Shown: one piece after another, positions 7,796 to 17,409 of the stretch
How positions within the stretch are numbered: position 1 is the stretch's first letter
Layout: the number at the start of each line of letters is the position of its first letter
The notes under the pieces: model-generated
The model's input: the letters and a program-made list of their open reading frames with translations, nothing else
Told to the model about the DNA's origin: nothing
Databases searched by the model: none
Position numbers and translations under genes: made by a program
DNA from: Rhizobiales bacterium Ga0077545
Lineage (GTDB): Bacteria; Pseudomonadota; Alphaproteobacteria; Rhizobiales; Methylopilaceae
Length of the DNA: 64,000 nt
Direction: 5' to 3'
NCBI GenBank assembly: GCA_001464335.1
Contig: LNEV01000008.1
Location: 124,001 to 188,000, forward strand

Positions 7796-9761
7796 CGCGT
7801 CCCGAAAGGCATTTGCGTCATGGGGCGCGCTTGCGCTTCTCGCCGCCGTGCTTTTTGCGGCGGTCCTCGCCACGCGTCCGCTCGTGCCGGGGCCCGCGGA
7901 TGTGTCGGCGGCGCTCGGCCAGATCCTGCTGTGGCAGAGTCTTTTGCCGCGCGCGGTCTCGGCGCTGATCTGCGGGGCCATGCTCGGCCTGTCGGGCGCG
8001 CTGCTTCAGCGCGTTTTGCGCAATCCGATTGCCGATCCCTCGACGCTCGGCATCGCCTCCGGCGCGCAGCTCGCGCTCACCGCCGCGACGGCCTATGCGC
8101 CGCTTTTGATCGAGGTTTCGCGCGAAGCGGTGGCGTTCACGGGAGGCGCGTCGGCCATTCTTGTCGTTTTCCTGCTCGGCTGGCGGCGTGGGCTCGATCC
8201 GGTGACGGTGGTGCTGTCCGGCTCGGTCATCTCCCTCGTCGCTGCCGCTGTCAGTACGACCATCGTGCTGGCGAAGGGCGAGTATGTCATGTCGCTCTAC
8301 ATCTGGGGCGCCGGTTCGCTGGCGCAGCAGAGCTGGGACGCCCCTCTTGCCCTGCTGCCGCGCTTTGCGTTCGGTGCGCTGGCGGCTTTTCTGCTGCTGC
8401 GTCCGCTGGCGGTCCTCGGGCTCGATGACAGCGCCGCGAAAAGCCTCGGCATCGCGCTGCATGCCATGCGCATCGCAGTTCTCGTCGTCGCCGTCTGGCT
8501 CGCGGCAAGCGTGACGGCCGAAATCGGCGTCATCGGTTTCATCGGCCTTGCCGCGCCGACACTCGCGCGCGCGAGCGGCGCGCGCACCCCGCGCGATGTT
8601 CTCATCGCAGCGCCGCTGATCGGCGCGCTGCTTCTTTCCGTGACCGACAGCGCCGTGCAATTGCTTGGCTCGGGCTTTGCCGATCTCGCGCCCACCGGCG
8701 CGGTGACGGCCCTGTTCGGCGGCCCGCTTCTGATCTGGCTCCTGCCGCGTCTCAAGGCCCATATGCGCCCGGGCACCAACCCACTTGCACAAAAACGCCT
8801 GCATCGTCCGTACTGGATGATGATCGGCCTTGCGGCGGCGATCCTCGCGGCGGGGCTTGCGGCGCTCATGATCGGGCAGGGGCCGCATGGCTGGTCTCTC
8901 GCGACGGGTGTTCTTCTGTCTGATCTCCTGCCGTTTCGCGGGCCGCGCATCGTCGCAGCCGGTGCGGCCGGCGCCATGCTTGGCGCGGCGGGCACCTTGA
9001 TGCAGCGCATGACGGGAAACCCGCTCGCCGGGCCGGAAATTCTCGGCGTCAGCGCCGGCGCGGGTGTCGGCCTCACCGTCGCGCTTTATCTGGCGCCGAG
9101 CATGGCCCCGCAATTCCTGATCGCGGGTCTGGCGGGCGGTGCACTCACAACGCTGATCGTCATGCTGCTGGTTGCCGGGCGGTCGGGCTTCGGACCCGAG
9201 CGGCTGTTGCTGGCGGGGCTTGCGATGGGCGCGCTCTGCATGGCGATCATTTCGACCGTTCTCGCGCAGGGCGACATCCGCGCTTTCACGCTGCTCGTCT
9301 GGATGTCGGGCTCGACCAACAATGCCAGCTCGGTGGAGGCATGGACGGGGACTGTTGCGGCTGTCGCGATGATCCTGCCTCTTTTCATGTTCTGGCGCTG
9401 GCTCGACGTGCTTCCGCTCGGGGAGGCGACGAGCCGAAGCCTCGGCCTTCCGGTGCGGCGCGCGCGGCTCGTTCTGGCCGTCTTTGCGTCTGTATTGACG
9501 GCTGTGTCTTCCTTTCTCATCGGCCCGCTCTCGATGATCGGCCTCGTCGCGCCTCATCTTGCGCGGCTCATCGGCTTTGCGCGCGGGCGTGACCAGCTTG
9601 CCGCGGCGGTGCTTCTCGGCTGTGCCATCATGATTGCCGCCGACTGGCTGTCGCGTATCATTGCATTCCCATATCAGGTGCCGGTCGGCCTGTTCGCGGC
9701 CTTGATCGGCGGGCCCTATCTCATCTGGCTTCTGAACCGGGGGGCGGCTCATGCCCGCTGA
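7788..9761 (+). CDS. fhuB: Ferric-siderophore ABC transporter permease (fused double permease)
   Basis: A 657-residue inner-membrane permease, nearly the same length as E. coli FhuB (660), in which two FecCD-type permease halves are fused. Each half contains the characteristic cytoplasmic segment: LQRVLRNPIADPSTLGIASG in the first and MQRMTGNPLAGPEILGVSAG in the second. About 20 hydrophobic segments are present. The GTG start at 7788 is preceded by GGAG at a 7-base spacing and overlaps the fhuD stop by 8 bases. The order fhuC-fhuD-fhuB is the standard one. Confidence 0.93.
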   Translation: MVSASRKAFASWGALALLAAVLFAAVLATRPLVPGPADVSAALGQILLWQSLLPRAVSALICGAMLGLSGALLQRVLRNPIADPSTLGIASGAQLALTAATAYAPLLIEVSREAVAFTGGASAILVVFLLGWRRGLDPVTVVLSGSVISLVAAAVSTTIVLAKGEYVMSLYIWGAGSLAQQSWDAPLALLPRFAFGALAAFLLLRPLAVLGLDDSAAKSLGIALHAMRIAVLVVAVWLAASVTAEIGVIGFIGLAAPTLARASGARTPRDVLIAAPLIGALLLSVTDSAVQLLGSGFADLAPTGAVTALFGGPLLIWLLPRLKAHMRPGTNPLAQKRLHRPYWMMIGLAAAILAAGLAALMIGQGPHGWSLATGVLLSDLLPFRGPRIVAAGAAGAMLGAAGTLMQRMTGNPLAGPEILGVSAGAGVGLTVALYLAPSMAPQFLIAGLAGGALTTLIVMLLVAGRSGFGPERLLLAGLAMGALCMAIISTVLAQGDIRAFTLLVWMSGSTNNASSVEAWTGTVAAVAMILPLFMFWRWLDVLPLGEATSRSLGLPVRRARLVLAVFASVLTAVSSFLIGPLSMIGLVAPHLARLIGFARGRDQLAAAVLLGCAIMIAADWLSRIIAFPYQVPVGLFAALIGGPYLIWLLNRGAAHAR

Positions 9762-10827
9762 AGCACTCTGCGCCGAGGCGCGCGTCGTTCTCGCAAACCC
9801 GAAAGCCATGCTCGAGCGAATATGCGATCATTTCGTCGAGCACGGCACCGTCACGAAGACCGAAAGCGGCGCGCGCATCGACAGCCCGCTCGGCAATGCG
9901 GTGCTGAAAATCGAGGGCGATGCGCTCAATCTGCGCGCCGAATGCCCAAGCGAGCCCGCGCTCTTCCTCGTCAAATCCTCGCTCGCCGAACACATCTTCA
10001 TGTTCGCGGAAGGGGAAACCCCGAGCCTTGTATGGGCCGGAAATGGCGCCGCCTCGGATGAGGTGCCCTATTTTCGCGCTATGCAGGTGATCGGCAAGCG
10101 GCAGATATCGCCCAACATGCGCCGCGTGACGCTGAAGGGCGATGCCGCCCATTTCGCGAAAGGCGGGCTCCACGCCCGCGTCCTCATCCCGCCGCGCGGT
10201 CGCGTGCCCGTCTGGCCGAAAGCGGGGCCGGATGGCCGCGTCATCTGGCCGAAGGGAGAGGATGAGCTGACAGGCCGTATCTACACGATCCGCAAGATCC
10301 GCGAAGCCGATGGCGAAGTGGATGTGGACGTGGTGCTGCATGGTTCATCGCCTGGCTCGGTCTGGGCGATGACCGCCGAGCCGGGCGATCCCGTCGGCCT
10401 GATGGGGCCGGGTGGCGGGGAGGCGGTTGCGGCGGACAGCTATGTGCTCGCGGGCGACGAGACGGCGTTGCCTGCCATTGCGCGGCTGGCCGAGGAATTG
10501 CCGCTGAACTCCCGGATCCGCATTTTCCTCGAGATCGCCGGCCCCGAAGACGAACAGCAGATCGCGGCACGTCCGGGCCTCGATCTAGTCTGGCTGCACC
10601 GCAACGGTGCGGAGGCGGGCACGAGCGGCCTTCTGGAGGCGGCGCTCCTCGATCTCGACTGGCCGGAGAGCGATCCGCCCTATGTGCTGGTCGGTTGCGA
10701 ACACAAGGCGGCCCGCGCCATCCGCCGTCACGTCCGAAAGACACGAAACCACCCCAAAACCCGCCACCTTATTGCCGCCTATTGGCGGCGGGGCTATCAG
10801 GATGCCACCGACGAGGATCGGCATTGA
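9751..10827 (+). CDS. Siderophore-interacting protein with N-terminal DUF2218 domain
   Basis: A 358-residue protein. Residues about 10-95 match DUF2218 (HFVEHGTVTKTESG). From about residue 105 it is a siderophore-interacting FAD-binding reductase of the ViuB/YqjH type, with the flavin motif GRIYTIR near residue 173 and the NAD(P)H-side segment SYVLAGDETALPAIARL. It likely reduces the ferric siderophore in the cytoplasm to release iron. Its start overlaps the fhuB stop by 11 bases, so it belongs to the import operon. The DUF2218-SIP fusion is common in alphaproteobacteria. Confidence 0.88.
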   Translation: MPAEALCAEARVVLANPKAMLERICDHFVEHGTVTKTESGARIDSPLGNAVLKIEGDALNLRAECPSEPALFLVKSSLAEHIFMFAEGETPSLVWAGNGAASDEVPYFRAMQVIGKRQISPNMRRVTLKGDAAHFAKGGLHARVLIPPRGRVPVWPKAGPDGRVIWPKGEDELTGRIYTIRKIREADGEVDVDVVLHGSSPGSVWAMTAEPGDPVGLMGPGGGEAVAADSYVLAGDETALPAIARLAEELPLNSRIRIFLEIAGPEDEQQIAARPGLDLVWLHRNGAEAGTSGLLEAALLDLDWPESDPPYVLVGCEHKAARAIRRHVRKTRNHPKTRHLIAAYWRRGYQDATDEDRH

Positions 10828-10862
10828 TATGATCCGGCGCCGCGAAGGCCCTGCAGACGACC

Positions 10863-12572
10863 ATGGATATTCTGAAACGCTTTTTCGCCTATTACGCGCC
10901 CTATAAGGGGCTGTTCGCGCTCGATTTTTCCTGCGCTGTCCTGGCCGGGCTGCTCGAACTCGGCTTCCCCATGGCCGTGAAGCTGTTCGTCGACGAATTG
11001 CTGCCGCAGCAGGATTGGTCGCTGATCCTGCTCGCCGCGCTGGGCCTGCTGGTGATCTACCTGCTGAACACGGGCTTCATGGTGGTCGTGACCTATTGGG
11101 GCCACATGCTCGGCATCAACATCGAGACCGAGATGCGCCGGAAGAGCTTCGATCATCTGCAGAAGCTGTCCTTCTCCTTCTACGACAACCAGAAGACCGG
11201 CCATCTCGTCGGGCGTGTCACGAAGGATCTCGAAGAAGTGGGCGAGGTCGCCCATCACGGCCCCGAGGATGTTTTCATCGCCGTCATGACCTTCATCGGT
11301 GCGTTCGTGCTGATGCTGACGGTGAATGTCGAGCTTGCGCTCATCACCGGTATCATCGTGCCCGTCGCGGCTTTCGTGACGACCCGCTACGGCAACAGCA
11401 TGACGCAGAACTTTCGCGCGCTGTTCGGGCGCGTGGGCGATTTCAATGCTCGCATCGAGGAGAATGTCGGCGGCATCCGCGTCGTGCAGGCCTTTGCCAA
11501 CGAGGACTATGAGCGCGCATTGTTCGCCAAGGACAACGCGGCCTACCGCGAGACCAAGCTCAACGCCTACCGCCTGATGGCGGCCTCGACTTCGCTGTCC
11601 TATCTCGGCATGCGCCTCACGCAGGTCATCGTGATGGTGGCGGGCACGTGGTTCGTGCTCAAGGGCGAACTCAGCTATGGCGGCTTTGTCAGCTTCCTTC
11701 TGCTGGTCACGGTGTTTTTCCGGCCCATCGAGAAGATCAACGCCGTTCTCGAAATCTACCCCAAGGGCATTGCCGGCTTCCGCCGTTATCTCGAACTTCT
11801 GGAAACCGAGCCCGACATTGTGGACCGTCCCGACGCGAAGGATGCGGGAGCGCTCAACGGCGACATCCGCTTCGAAAATGTGTCCTTCGGCTACGATCCC
11901 GCGCGGCCGGTCCTGAACGCGATCGACCTGTCGGTCCGGGCGGGCGAAACCGTCGCCTTCGTCGGCCCGTCCGGCGCAGGCAAGACGACGATCTGCTCGC
12001 TGCTGCCGCGCTTCTATGAGCCGACCGGCGGGCGCATCCTCATCGACGGTACGGACATCCGCGACATGACGCTCGCCTCGCTGCGCGGGCAGATCGGCAT
12101 CGTCCAGCAGGATGTGTTCCTGTTTGCCGGAACGATCCGGCAGAACATCGCCTATGGCCGTCTCGACGCGAGCGAGGAGGCCATCGTGGAAGCCGCGCGC
12201 CGCGCCCAGCTCGAAGACCTCATCTCCAGCCTGCCGCTCGGCATGGACACGCTCATCGGTGAGCGCGGAGTGAAGCTCTCCGGCGGTCAGAAGCAGCGTC
12301 TCGCCATTGCGCGGATGTTCCTGAAAAACCCGCCGATCCTCATTCTCGACGAGGCCACCTCCGCCCTCGACACGGCCACGGAGCAGGCCATTCAGGCGGC
12401 TCTGGAGGAACTGGCGAAGGGCCGCACCACGCTCGTCATCGCCCATCGCCTGGCGACGATCCGCAACGCCGACCGCATCGTCGTCGTCACGGAAAGCGGC
12501 ATCGCGGAGCAGGGCGCGCACGGAGATCTTATCGCGCGCGGCGGGGTCTATTCGCAGCTTCACAAAGCGTGA
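10863..12572 (+). CDS. ABC exporter, fused permease-ATPase (MsbA-like)
   Basis: A 569-residue half-transporter with a six-helix transmembrane region in residues 1-310 and an ATPase domain after it. Walker A is GPSGAGKTT, the signature is LSGGQKQR and Walker B is ILILDEATSALD, followed by the H-loop AHRL. It begins 35 bp after the siderophore reductase and on the same strand, so it may be the last gene of the siderophore operon. The context allows export of a siderophore or its breakdown product, but the family (MsbA, lipid or drug exporters) does not specify substrate. Confidence 0.85.
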   Translation: MDILKRFFAYYAPYKGLFALDFSCAVLAGLLELGFPMAVKLFVDELLPQQDWSLILLAALGLLVIYLLNTGFMVVVTYWGHMLGINIETEMRRKSFDHLQKLSFSFYDNQKTGHLVGRVTKDLEEVGEVAHHGPEDVFIAVMTFIGAFVLMLTVNVELALITGIIVPVAAFVTTRYGNSMTQNFRALFGRVGDFNARIEENVGGIRVVQAFANEDYERALFAKDNAAYRETKLNAYRLMAASTSLSYLGMRLTQVIVMVAGTWFVLKGELSYGGFVSFLLLVTVFFRPIEKINAVLEIYPKGIAGFRRYLELLETEPDIVDRPDAKDAGALNGDIRFENVSFGYDPARPVLNAIDLSVRAGETVAFVGPSGAGKTTICSLLPRFYEPTGGRILIDGTDIRDMTLASLRGQIGIVQQDVFLFAGTIRQNIAYGRLDASEEAIVEAARRAQLEDLISSLPLGMDTLIGERGVKLSGGQKQRLAIARMFLKNPPILILDEATSALDTATEQAIQAALEELAKGRTTLVIAHRLATIRNADRIVVVTESGIAEQGAHGDLIARGGVYSQLHKA

Positions 12573-12642
12573 TGCACCGTCCGACAAAAAATCATGACGC
12601 ATCCTCTCCCGCAAAGGCCTGTTCCGGCGCTATAGACGTGTC

Positions 12643-13272
12643 ATGACCCTTCAGGCTCTCGCCGCCAGTTTCTCTGCGGGCTTTATCTACGGCATTGCGC
12701 CGGGACCGGCGGTGCTTGCCCTGTTCACCCTCACGGCGATGTCCGGCCGCGCGCATGGCAGGCGCTTCATCACGGCGCATCTTCTGGGCGACACGCTCTG
12801 GTGCGGCCTCGCCATCATGTCCATCGTCGGCGTCAGCCAGCTTGGCTACACGCTGTTCGACATTCTGGGCGTGCTGTGCGGCGGATTCCTCATCTGGCTC
12901 GGCTGGCAGGCCTTGCGCGCGCCGGGCGACGGCACTGGGCAACACATCGGCGCGGCGCATCCGGCGCGGACGGGTCTCGTGTTCGGCCTCACAAACCCCA
13001 AGGCCTATCCGGTCGCGGTCGCCATGTTCACGGCGCTCACGGCACCCTTTGCCAAGGAACTGACCTGGTCGGACGCGCCGGGCTTCATGGCGGCGGCGAT
13101 TGTCGGCTTCGTTCTGGCTTACGCGGTTCTTCTCTGGATGGCGGGTTGGGGTCCCGTGCGGCATGTGATGATGCGCTATCACCGGCCGATCACCCGCTGC
13201 GTCGGCGCCATGTTCATCGCTTTCGGCGCGAAATCCATCCTCGACGTCGCCAATGCCATTCGAAACCGCTGA
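12643..13272 (+). CDS. LysE-family amino-acid exporter
   Basis: A 209-residue inner-membrane protein of the LysE/RhtB superfamily, with about six hydrophobic segments. The N-terminus has the family wording AGFIYGIAPGPAVLALFTLTA, with the conserved GPG-type turn, and the middle has GLTNPKAYPVAVAMFTA, matching the conserved NPK segment. It is predicted to export an amino acid or derivative; the substrate is unknown. It follows the ABC exporter by 70 bp on the same strand and probably has its own promoter. Confidence 0.85.
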   Translation: MTLQALAASFSAGFIYGIAPGPAVLALFTLTAMSGRAHGRRFITAHLLGDTLWCGLAIMSIVGVSQLGYTLFDILGVLCGGFLIWLGWQALRAPGDGTGQHIGAAHPARTGLVFGLTNPKAYPVAVAMFTALTAPFAKELTWSDAPGFMAAAIVGFVLAYAVLLWMAGWGPVRHVMMRYHRPITRCVGAMFIAFGAKSILDVANAIRNR

Positions 13273-13409
13273 TGGGCGGTGGAGAAGAAGCGAAAAGTGA
13301 GGGGCAAGGGGCGTTGCCGCCGTCGCTTTCTTACCATCTTGGCGTCATAGTCTTACGCTGGTTTCCGACGCGCCGGATCATGGCGGACGCAGAGGTTTAG
13401 GGCGGCGTT

Positions 13410-16400
13410 TTGAACACGACATTGACCGGACTCGGCGTTGCGCTGCTTGTCGCGCTTGTGACAGCCCTCGTCGGTCCCATGTTCATCGACTGGGGCAGCC
13501 ATCGCGCCACCTTCGAGGCTCAGGCGAGCCGTCTGCTTGGCGTGCCGGTCAAGGTGCTGGGCGATGTCGATGTGCGTCTGCTGCCCAGTCCGCGCATCCG
13601 TTTTTCCCAGATCGTTGCGGGCGATGAATGGGCAGCCTCCAAATTCACGGCCGACAGTTTCGAACTCGACCTTGCTTTGACACCGCTTCTGAGCGGTGAA
13701 TATGAGGTCTCGCGCCTCAAGGTGGACGGCGCCGAACTCAAGGCAAGCCTGTCGGCCGACGGCGAAGTGTCCGTGCCCTTTGCTGCCAGTGGCATGACAC
13801 GCGCTGATCTCGACACGATTGCGATCACCGATCTCGACGTCACCAATTCGCGCATCACATTGGCCGACCCGGCTGCGAACCGCAGCACCGTCATCGAGAA
13901 TGTCTCCCTGTCCGGGGAGGCGGGGTCTCTGGCAGGCCCCCTGAAGATCGAATCCGCGGGCACGGTCGATGGCAAAAGCTACACGCTGCGCGGCGCGACC
14001 GGGCGGTTCGATGAAACTGGCCTTGGTCAGATCAAGCTGTCTCTGTCCGGTGCGGAAAGCCCCGTGCTCTCCTTCGACGGAACCCTCCAGCTCGCGGAAA
14101 AGCCGCGCTTTGCGGGCCTCGCAATCGTGGCGCAGACGGCGGCCGGAGAGGGCACAACCGCCCGTACGCCCTGGAAGGTTCAAGGCGTTGTCACCTCCGA
14201 CCTTCGCAAGCTGCACGCCGAGAAGATCGAATTCGAATACGGCGCGCCGGGCCAGGATGTCAGGCTTGCGGGCGGGCTCGATCTCGTCCTCGGCCCGAAA
14301 GCATCGGTGGACCTGAAACTTGCCGCGCGGCAGGTCGATGTCGACCGGCTTATGGGCCGGGTGAAGGATGCGCCGCCGCTGGCCCCATCCGAGGTTCTGT
14401 CGGCGCTGGCCTCCCGGTTCTCCGGGGCGGCGCGGCCGGGCATGCCCATTCGCGTCGAGACCAATCTCGAAAGCGTCGCGCTCGGCGGCGATCTTGTTCA
14501 GGGCCTTGCAGCGGTGGCCGTCTCCACCTCCGAAGGCTGGACGCTCGAAAGCCTGAACGCGCAGCTTCCCGGCAGCACGACGCTCGATGCAGCAGGAGAA
14601 CTTCATCTGAAAGAAGGCGAAGCCCCGCGCTTCGACGGTGCGCTGAAGCTCGATGCGCCCAACGCTCCGGCCCTCGTTCACTGGCTCGATGGGCTGGCAA
14701 AGGAACGTCCGGGTCTCGCTCTCAAGACATTCCGTCTGGACGCGATGCTGGCTGCGCAGCAAAGCCGCTGGTCGCTCGAGGAGATGAAGGCCAGCGCCGA
14801 TGGCGCCGAGATCGGCGGGCGGCTTGCCTTTACCGATCCGCCGCAGGGCCGCGGCAAGCTGGAAGCACGCCTGACCGCCGAAAGCCTCGATCTCGACGCG
14901 CTCGATCCGCAACGCCTGTTCGGATTTGTCCGCACATCGCAGGGCGCCGATCTGGCGCTCGTCCTGAAGGCAAAGAAGCTGACTTATGCCCGGGTTCCGT
15001 GGTCCGGTGTTGATGTCGATCTGAGCGCGGATGCCTCGGCCATCGACATCCGCAAGCTCGCGATCGCCGATCTCGGCGGCGCGAGAATTTCGGCGACGGG
15101 GCGCCTCAGTTCCGCCGAAGGCACCCGCGCCGCGCGCCTCGACGCCAAGATCGATGCCGCAAATTTGGGCGGTCTCGTCACGGTTCTGCGGACGGCCGGT
15201 GCGCCTTCGGACATCGTCGACGAGATCGGAAGCCGCGCGTCCGTCATTGCCCCGGCGGCACTTACGGCTGTGATTGCGTCGAACGCGGATGGCGGAGGAG
15301 CCAGCGTCAAAATTTCCGGATCGCTTGGCGGCACGCAGGTCGAGGCGGAGGCGAGCGGGCCGCGCTTTGCTCTCGCGGGCCTCGTTAAAGCGAAGCTGGT
15401 GGCGACGGCCGAAGATGGCGGGCGCCTTCTCAATCAGCTCGGCCTGCCTGCGGTGTCGCTCGACAGCTTCGGCGCCGCATCCGTTGAGGCGCGGCTCGAT
15501 GGCGATGTGTCGAAGGGCGCGGCGCTCGATGCGCATTTCACCGCCGGGGGGGACAAGATTGTCTTTACCGGAAAGGCCGATGCAGTTCCCGGAATTCGCG
15601 GGCGCCTCGACGTGGCGTTCGAAGATGCCGCGCGCTACGCAGTGCTGCTGGGTCGCGCGCCGCCCGCAACGCTGCCGACAGTGCCGCTCACCGCAGGAGC
15701 CGATCTGACGTGGGACGGCAAAAGCGTCGGGTTCTCGCGCCTCGCCGGAACGGTCGATGGACGAAGCGTCAGTGGAGCTATTTCCATCGGCGCGAAGGGG
15801 CTTGGCGGTGCTCTCGAGACACCCTCGCTCAGCCTGTCGGAGATTGTGGGCTTTGCGCTCGGGCCGATCGCGATCGCGCAGTCCGATGCGGCGGGCTGGC
15901 CGTCCGGCGCCACCGCGCCAAGTCTGTTCGACGGTCTCGAAGGCCGGATCGCGATACGTACCGACGCGCTCGCCATCGCGCCGGGCTATGATGGCGGGAA
16001 GACGAAATTCACGCTCGTTCTCGGCCGCAACGAATTTGCGGTGCAGGACGGGGAAACGGCAATCGCGGGCGGCACTCTGAAAGCCAATTTCGCGCTGCGC
16101 CGTGCGGAGAACGATCTGTCGCTGGCAGGTCGCTTGGCGCTTGAAAATGCGCGCGTCGAAAATCTCCTCTGGGGCTCCCCGGATGCGCCCCCTGCAACGG
16201 GGACTCTGGATCTGACGGCCGACATGCTGGGAACGGGCACCAACCTGTCGGCCATCGTTTCCGGGCTCACGGGCAGCGGCAGCTTCACATTGCGCGACGC
16301 GCGGCTCGCCGGGGTCGATGCGGGCGCGTTCGAGCGCACTTTGATCGCCGTCGAAAACGGCAGCGAGCCGGCGGATGCCGCCGACATCGCGACCCGGTTC

Positions 16401-17015
16401 AGCAGTGAGCTTGCCATGGCCGATCTCGATGTCGGGGAGGTGTCCTCCGCTTTTACAATCGCATCGGGCGTCGTGCGCGTCAGCAATGCCGCCATCGAGG
16501 CGCCGCTCGTGGCGGCGACGGCTTCGGGCACGCTCGATCTCGGGCGGCGCCTGCTTACGGCAGACCTCGACCTTCGCCCGAAAATGCTGGCCGATCTCGC
16601 GGAGAACGCGATCCCTCAGGCCGACCTTTCGCTTGGCGGCCCGTGGGCCGCGCCGCAGCGCAAGGTCGAGACCACAGCCTTCGCGAATGTGCTGGCGATC
16701 CGTGCCGTGGAGCGCGAGGTAAAGCGCATCGAGCAGATGGAAGCGGAGCGCAAGGAGCGGGCGATCAAAGCCGCCGAGGAAGAAGCGCGCCGCATGATAG
16801 AGGAGCAGCGCCGCGCCGCCGAGGCCATCGAGGCCGCCCGCCTCAAGGCGATCCGCGAGGCGACGGGCGATGTGCCTCCCGGCGATCTGCCGCCGCCGGT
16901 CGACATCCTGCCGAAGAAAACGGAAGCGCGGCCGACCCTGCGCAGCACGACGCGCGACAGCCAGTCGCCGCTGGAATTCTACACCCGCCCGGTCTTGCCG
17001 GACGCGGCGCGGTAA
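13410..17015 (+). CDS. AsmA-family outer-membrane biogenesis protein
   Basis: A 1201-residue protein with one N-terminal membrane anchor (residues about 5-25, LTGLGVALLVALVTALVGPMFIDW). A long beta-rich repeat region follows, typical of AsmA/TamB-like bridge proteins (FEAQASRLLGVPVKVLGDVDVRLLPSP read in parts, then the C-terminal AsmA-like domain with GSGSFTLRDARLAGVD). Family members span or face the periplasm and affect lipid transport and membrane assembly. The last 120 residues are a charged helix (KRIEQMEAERKERAIKAAEE) and a Pro-rich tail. The start is TTG at 13410, because an in-frame stop lies immediately upstream. Its 3' end overlaps the convergent gene by 37 bases. Confidence 0.85.
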   Translation: MNTTLTGLGVALLVALVTALVGPMFIDWGSHRATFEAQASRLLGVPVKVLGDVDVRLLPSPRIRFSQIVAGDEWAASKFTADSFELDLALTPLLSGEYEVSRLKVDGAELKASLSADGEVSVPFAASGMTRADLDTIAITDLDVTNSRITLADPAANRSTVIENVSLSGEAGSLAGPLKIESAGTVDGKSYTLRGATGRFDETGLGQIKLSLSGAESPVLSFDGTLQLAEKPRFAGLAIVAQTAAGEGTTARTPWKVQGVVTSDLRKLHAEKIEFEYGAPGQDVRLAGGLDLVLGPKASVDLKLAARQVDVDRLMGRVKDAPPLAPSEVLSALASRFSGAARPGMPIRVETNLESVALGGDLVQGLAAVAVSTSEGWTLESLNAQLPGSTTLDAAGELHLKEGEAPRFDGALKLDAPNAPALVHWLDGLAKERPGLALKTFRLDAMLAAQQSRWSLEEMKASADGAEIGGRLAFTDPPQGRGKLEARLTAESLDLDALDPQRLFGFVRTSQGADLALVLKAKKLTYARVPWSGVDVDLSADASAIDIRKLAIADLGGARISATGRLSSAEGTRAARLDAKIDAANLGGLVTVLRTAGAPSDIVDEIGSRASVIAPAALTAVIASNADGGGASVKISGSLGGTQVEAEASGPRFALAGLVKAKLVATAEDGGRLLNQLGLPAVSLDSFGAASVEARLDGDVSKGAALDAHFTAGGDKIVFTGKADAVPGIRGRLDVAFEDAARYAVLLGRAPPATLPTVPLTAGADLTWDGKSVGFSRLAGTVDGRSVSGAISIGAKGLGGALETPSLSLSEIVGFALGPIAIAQSDAAGWPSGATAPSLFDGLEGRIAIRTDALAIAPGYDGGKTKFTLVLGRNEFAVQDGETAIAGGTLKANFALRRAENDLSLAGRLALENARVENLLWGSPDAPPATGTLDLTADMLGTGTNLSAIVSGLTGSGSFTLRDARLAGVDAGAFERTLIAVENGSEPADAADIATRFSSELAMADLDVGEVSSAFTIASGVVRVSNAAIEAPLVAATASGTLDLGRRLLTADLDLRPKMLADLAENAIPQADLSLGGPWAAPQRKVETTAFANVLAIRAVEREVKRIEQMEAERKERAIKAAEEEARRMIEEQRRAAEAIEAARLKAIREATGDVPPGDLPPPVDILPKKTEARPTLRSTTRDSQSPLEFYTRPVLPDAAR

Positions 17016-17212
17016 TAATCGAGAACGAAGAGCCGGATCGCCGAGGACAGATTGTTCCGCCCGCGCCGGGCATCCACTTCCGCAATCAGCGCCCGCAGGG
17101 TCTGTCCACGCGCGTCCGCGATTTCGCGCAGCGCATTCCAGAACGCGTCCTCAAGCGTCACCGAAGTGCGGTGCCCGGCGATTTCGATCGAGCGTTTGAC
17201 GATCACGCTCAC
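16979..17212 (-). CDS. Ribbon-helix-helix domain protein
   Basis: A 77-residue protein beginning MSVIVKRSIEIAGHRTSVTLE. The beta-strand followed by two helices (EDAFWNALREIADARGQTL, then LIAEVDARR) fits the small ribbon-helix-helix family found beside fumC in Hyphomicrobiales. It is a possible DNA-binding regulator; its target is unknown. It overlaps the stop of the DUF4169 gene by 4 bases (ATGA), so it is the last gene of fumC-DUF4169-RHH. Its 3' end overlaps the convergent AsmA gene by 37 bases. Confidence 0.8.
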   Translation of the reverse strand: MSVIVKRSIEIAGHRTSVTLEDAFWNALREIADARGQTLRALIAEVDARRGRNNLSSAIRLFVLDYYRAASGKTGRV

Positions 17213-17394
17213 GTTCTGTCGTCATCCCGCCGGTGCTGGTCGAGAAGCTCCTCGGCCTTTTTCGTACGTGCGCTCTCAAGCTCGCGCTCGGCCTTCGTGC
17301 GCCCGTGCGCCGCGCGGTTCCCGGCGGCCTTGTCCGCCTTTTCGGCGCGGGCCTTGTCCTTGCGGAAGCGGTTGAGGTTGACGATCTCGGCCAT
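17209..17394 (-). CDS. DUF4169 family protein
   Basis: A 61-residue, highly charged and probably helical protein starting MAEIVNLNRFRKDKARAEK, the family's conserved opening. The start at 17394 is preferred over an ATG five codons upstream because the family always begins at this MAE. Function is unknown. It lies 15 bp after fumC and overlaps the next gene by 4 bases, a conserved three-gene arrangement in this order. Confidence 0.85.
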   Translation of the reverse strand: MAEIVNLNRFRKDKARAEKADKAAGNRAAHGRTKAERELESARTKKAEELLDQHRRDDDRT

Positions 17395-17409
17395 CGGAAG
17401 CTCCAGCAA

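Noticed and set aside
10797-12614. 605-codon minus-strand frame opposite the ABC exporter
   Set aside because: The plus-strand frame carries complete Walker A, signature and Walker B motifs, and the antisense product is low-complexity and His/Asp-rich.
13353-15536. 727-codon minus-strand frame opposite the AsmA gene
   Set aside because: The AsmA product has a membrane anchor and family repeats, while the antisense frame has none and begins inside it.
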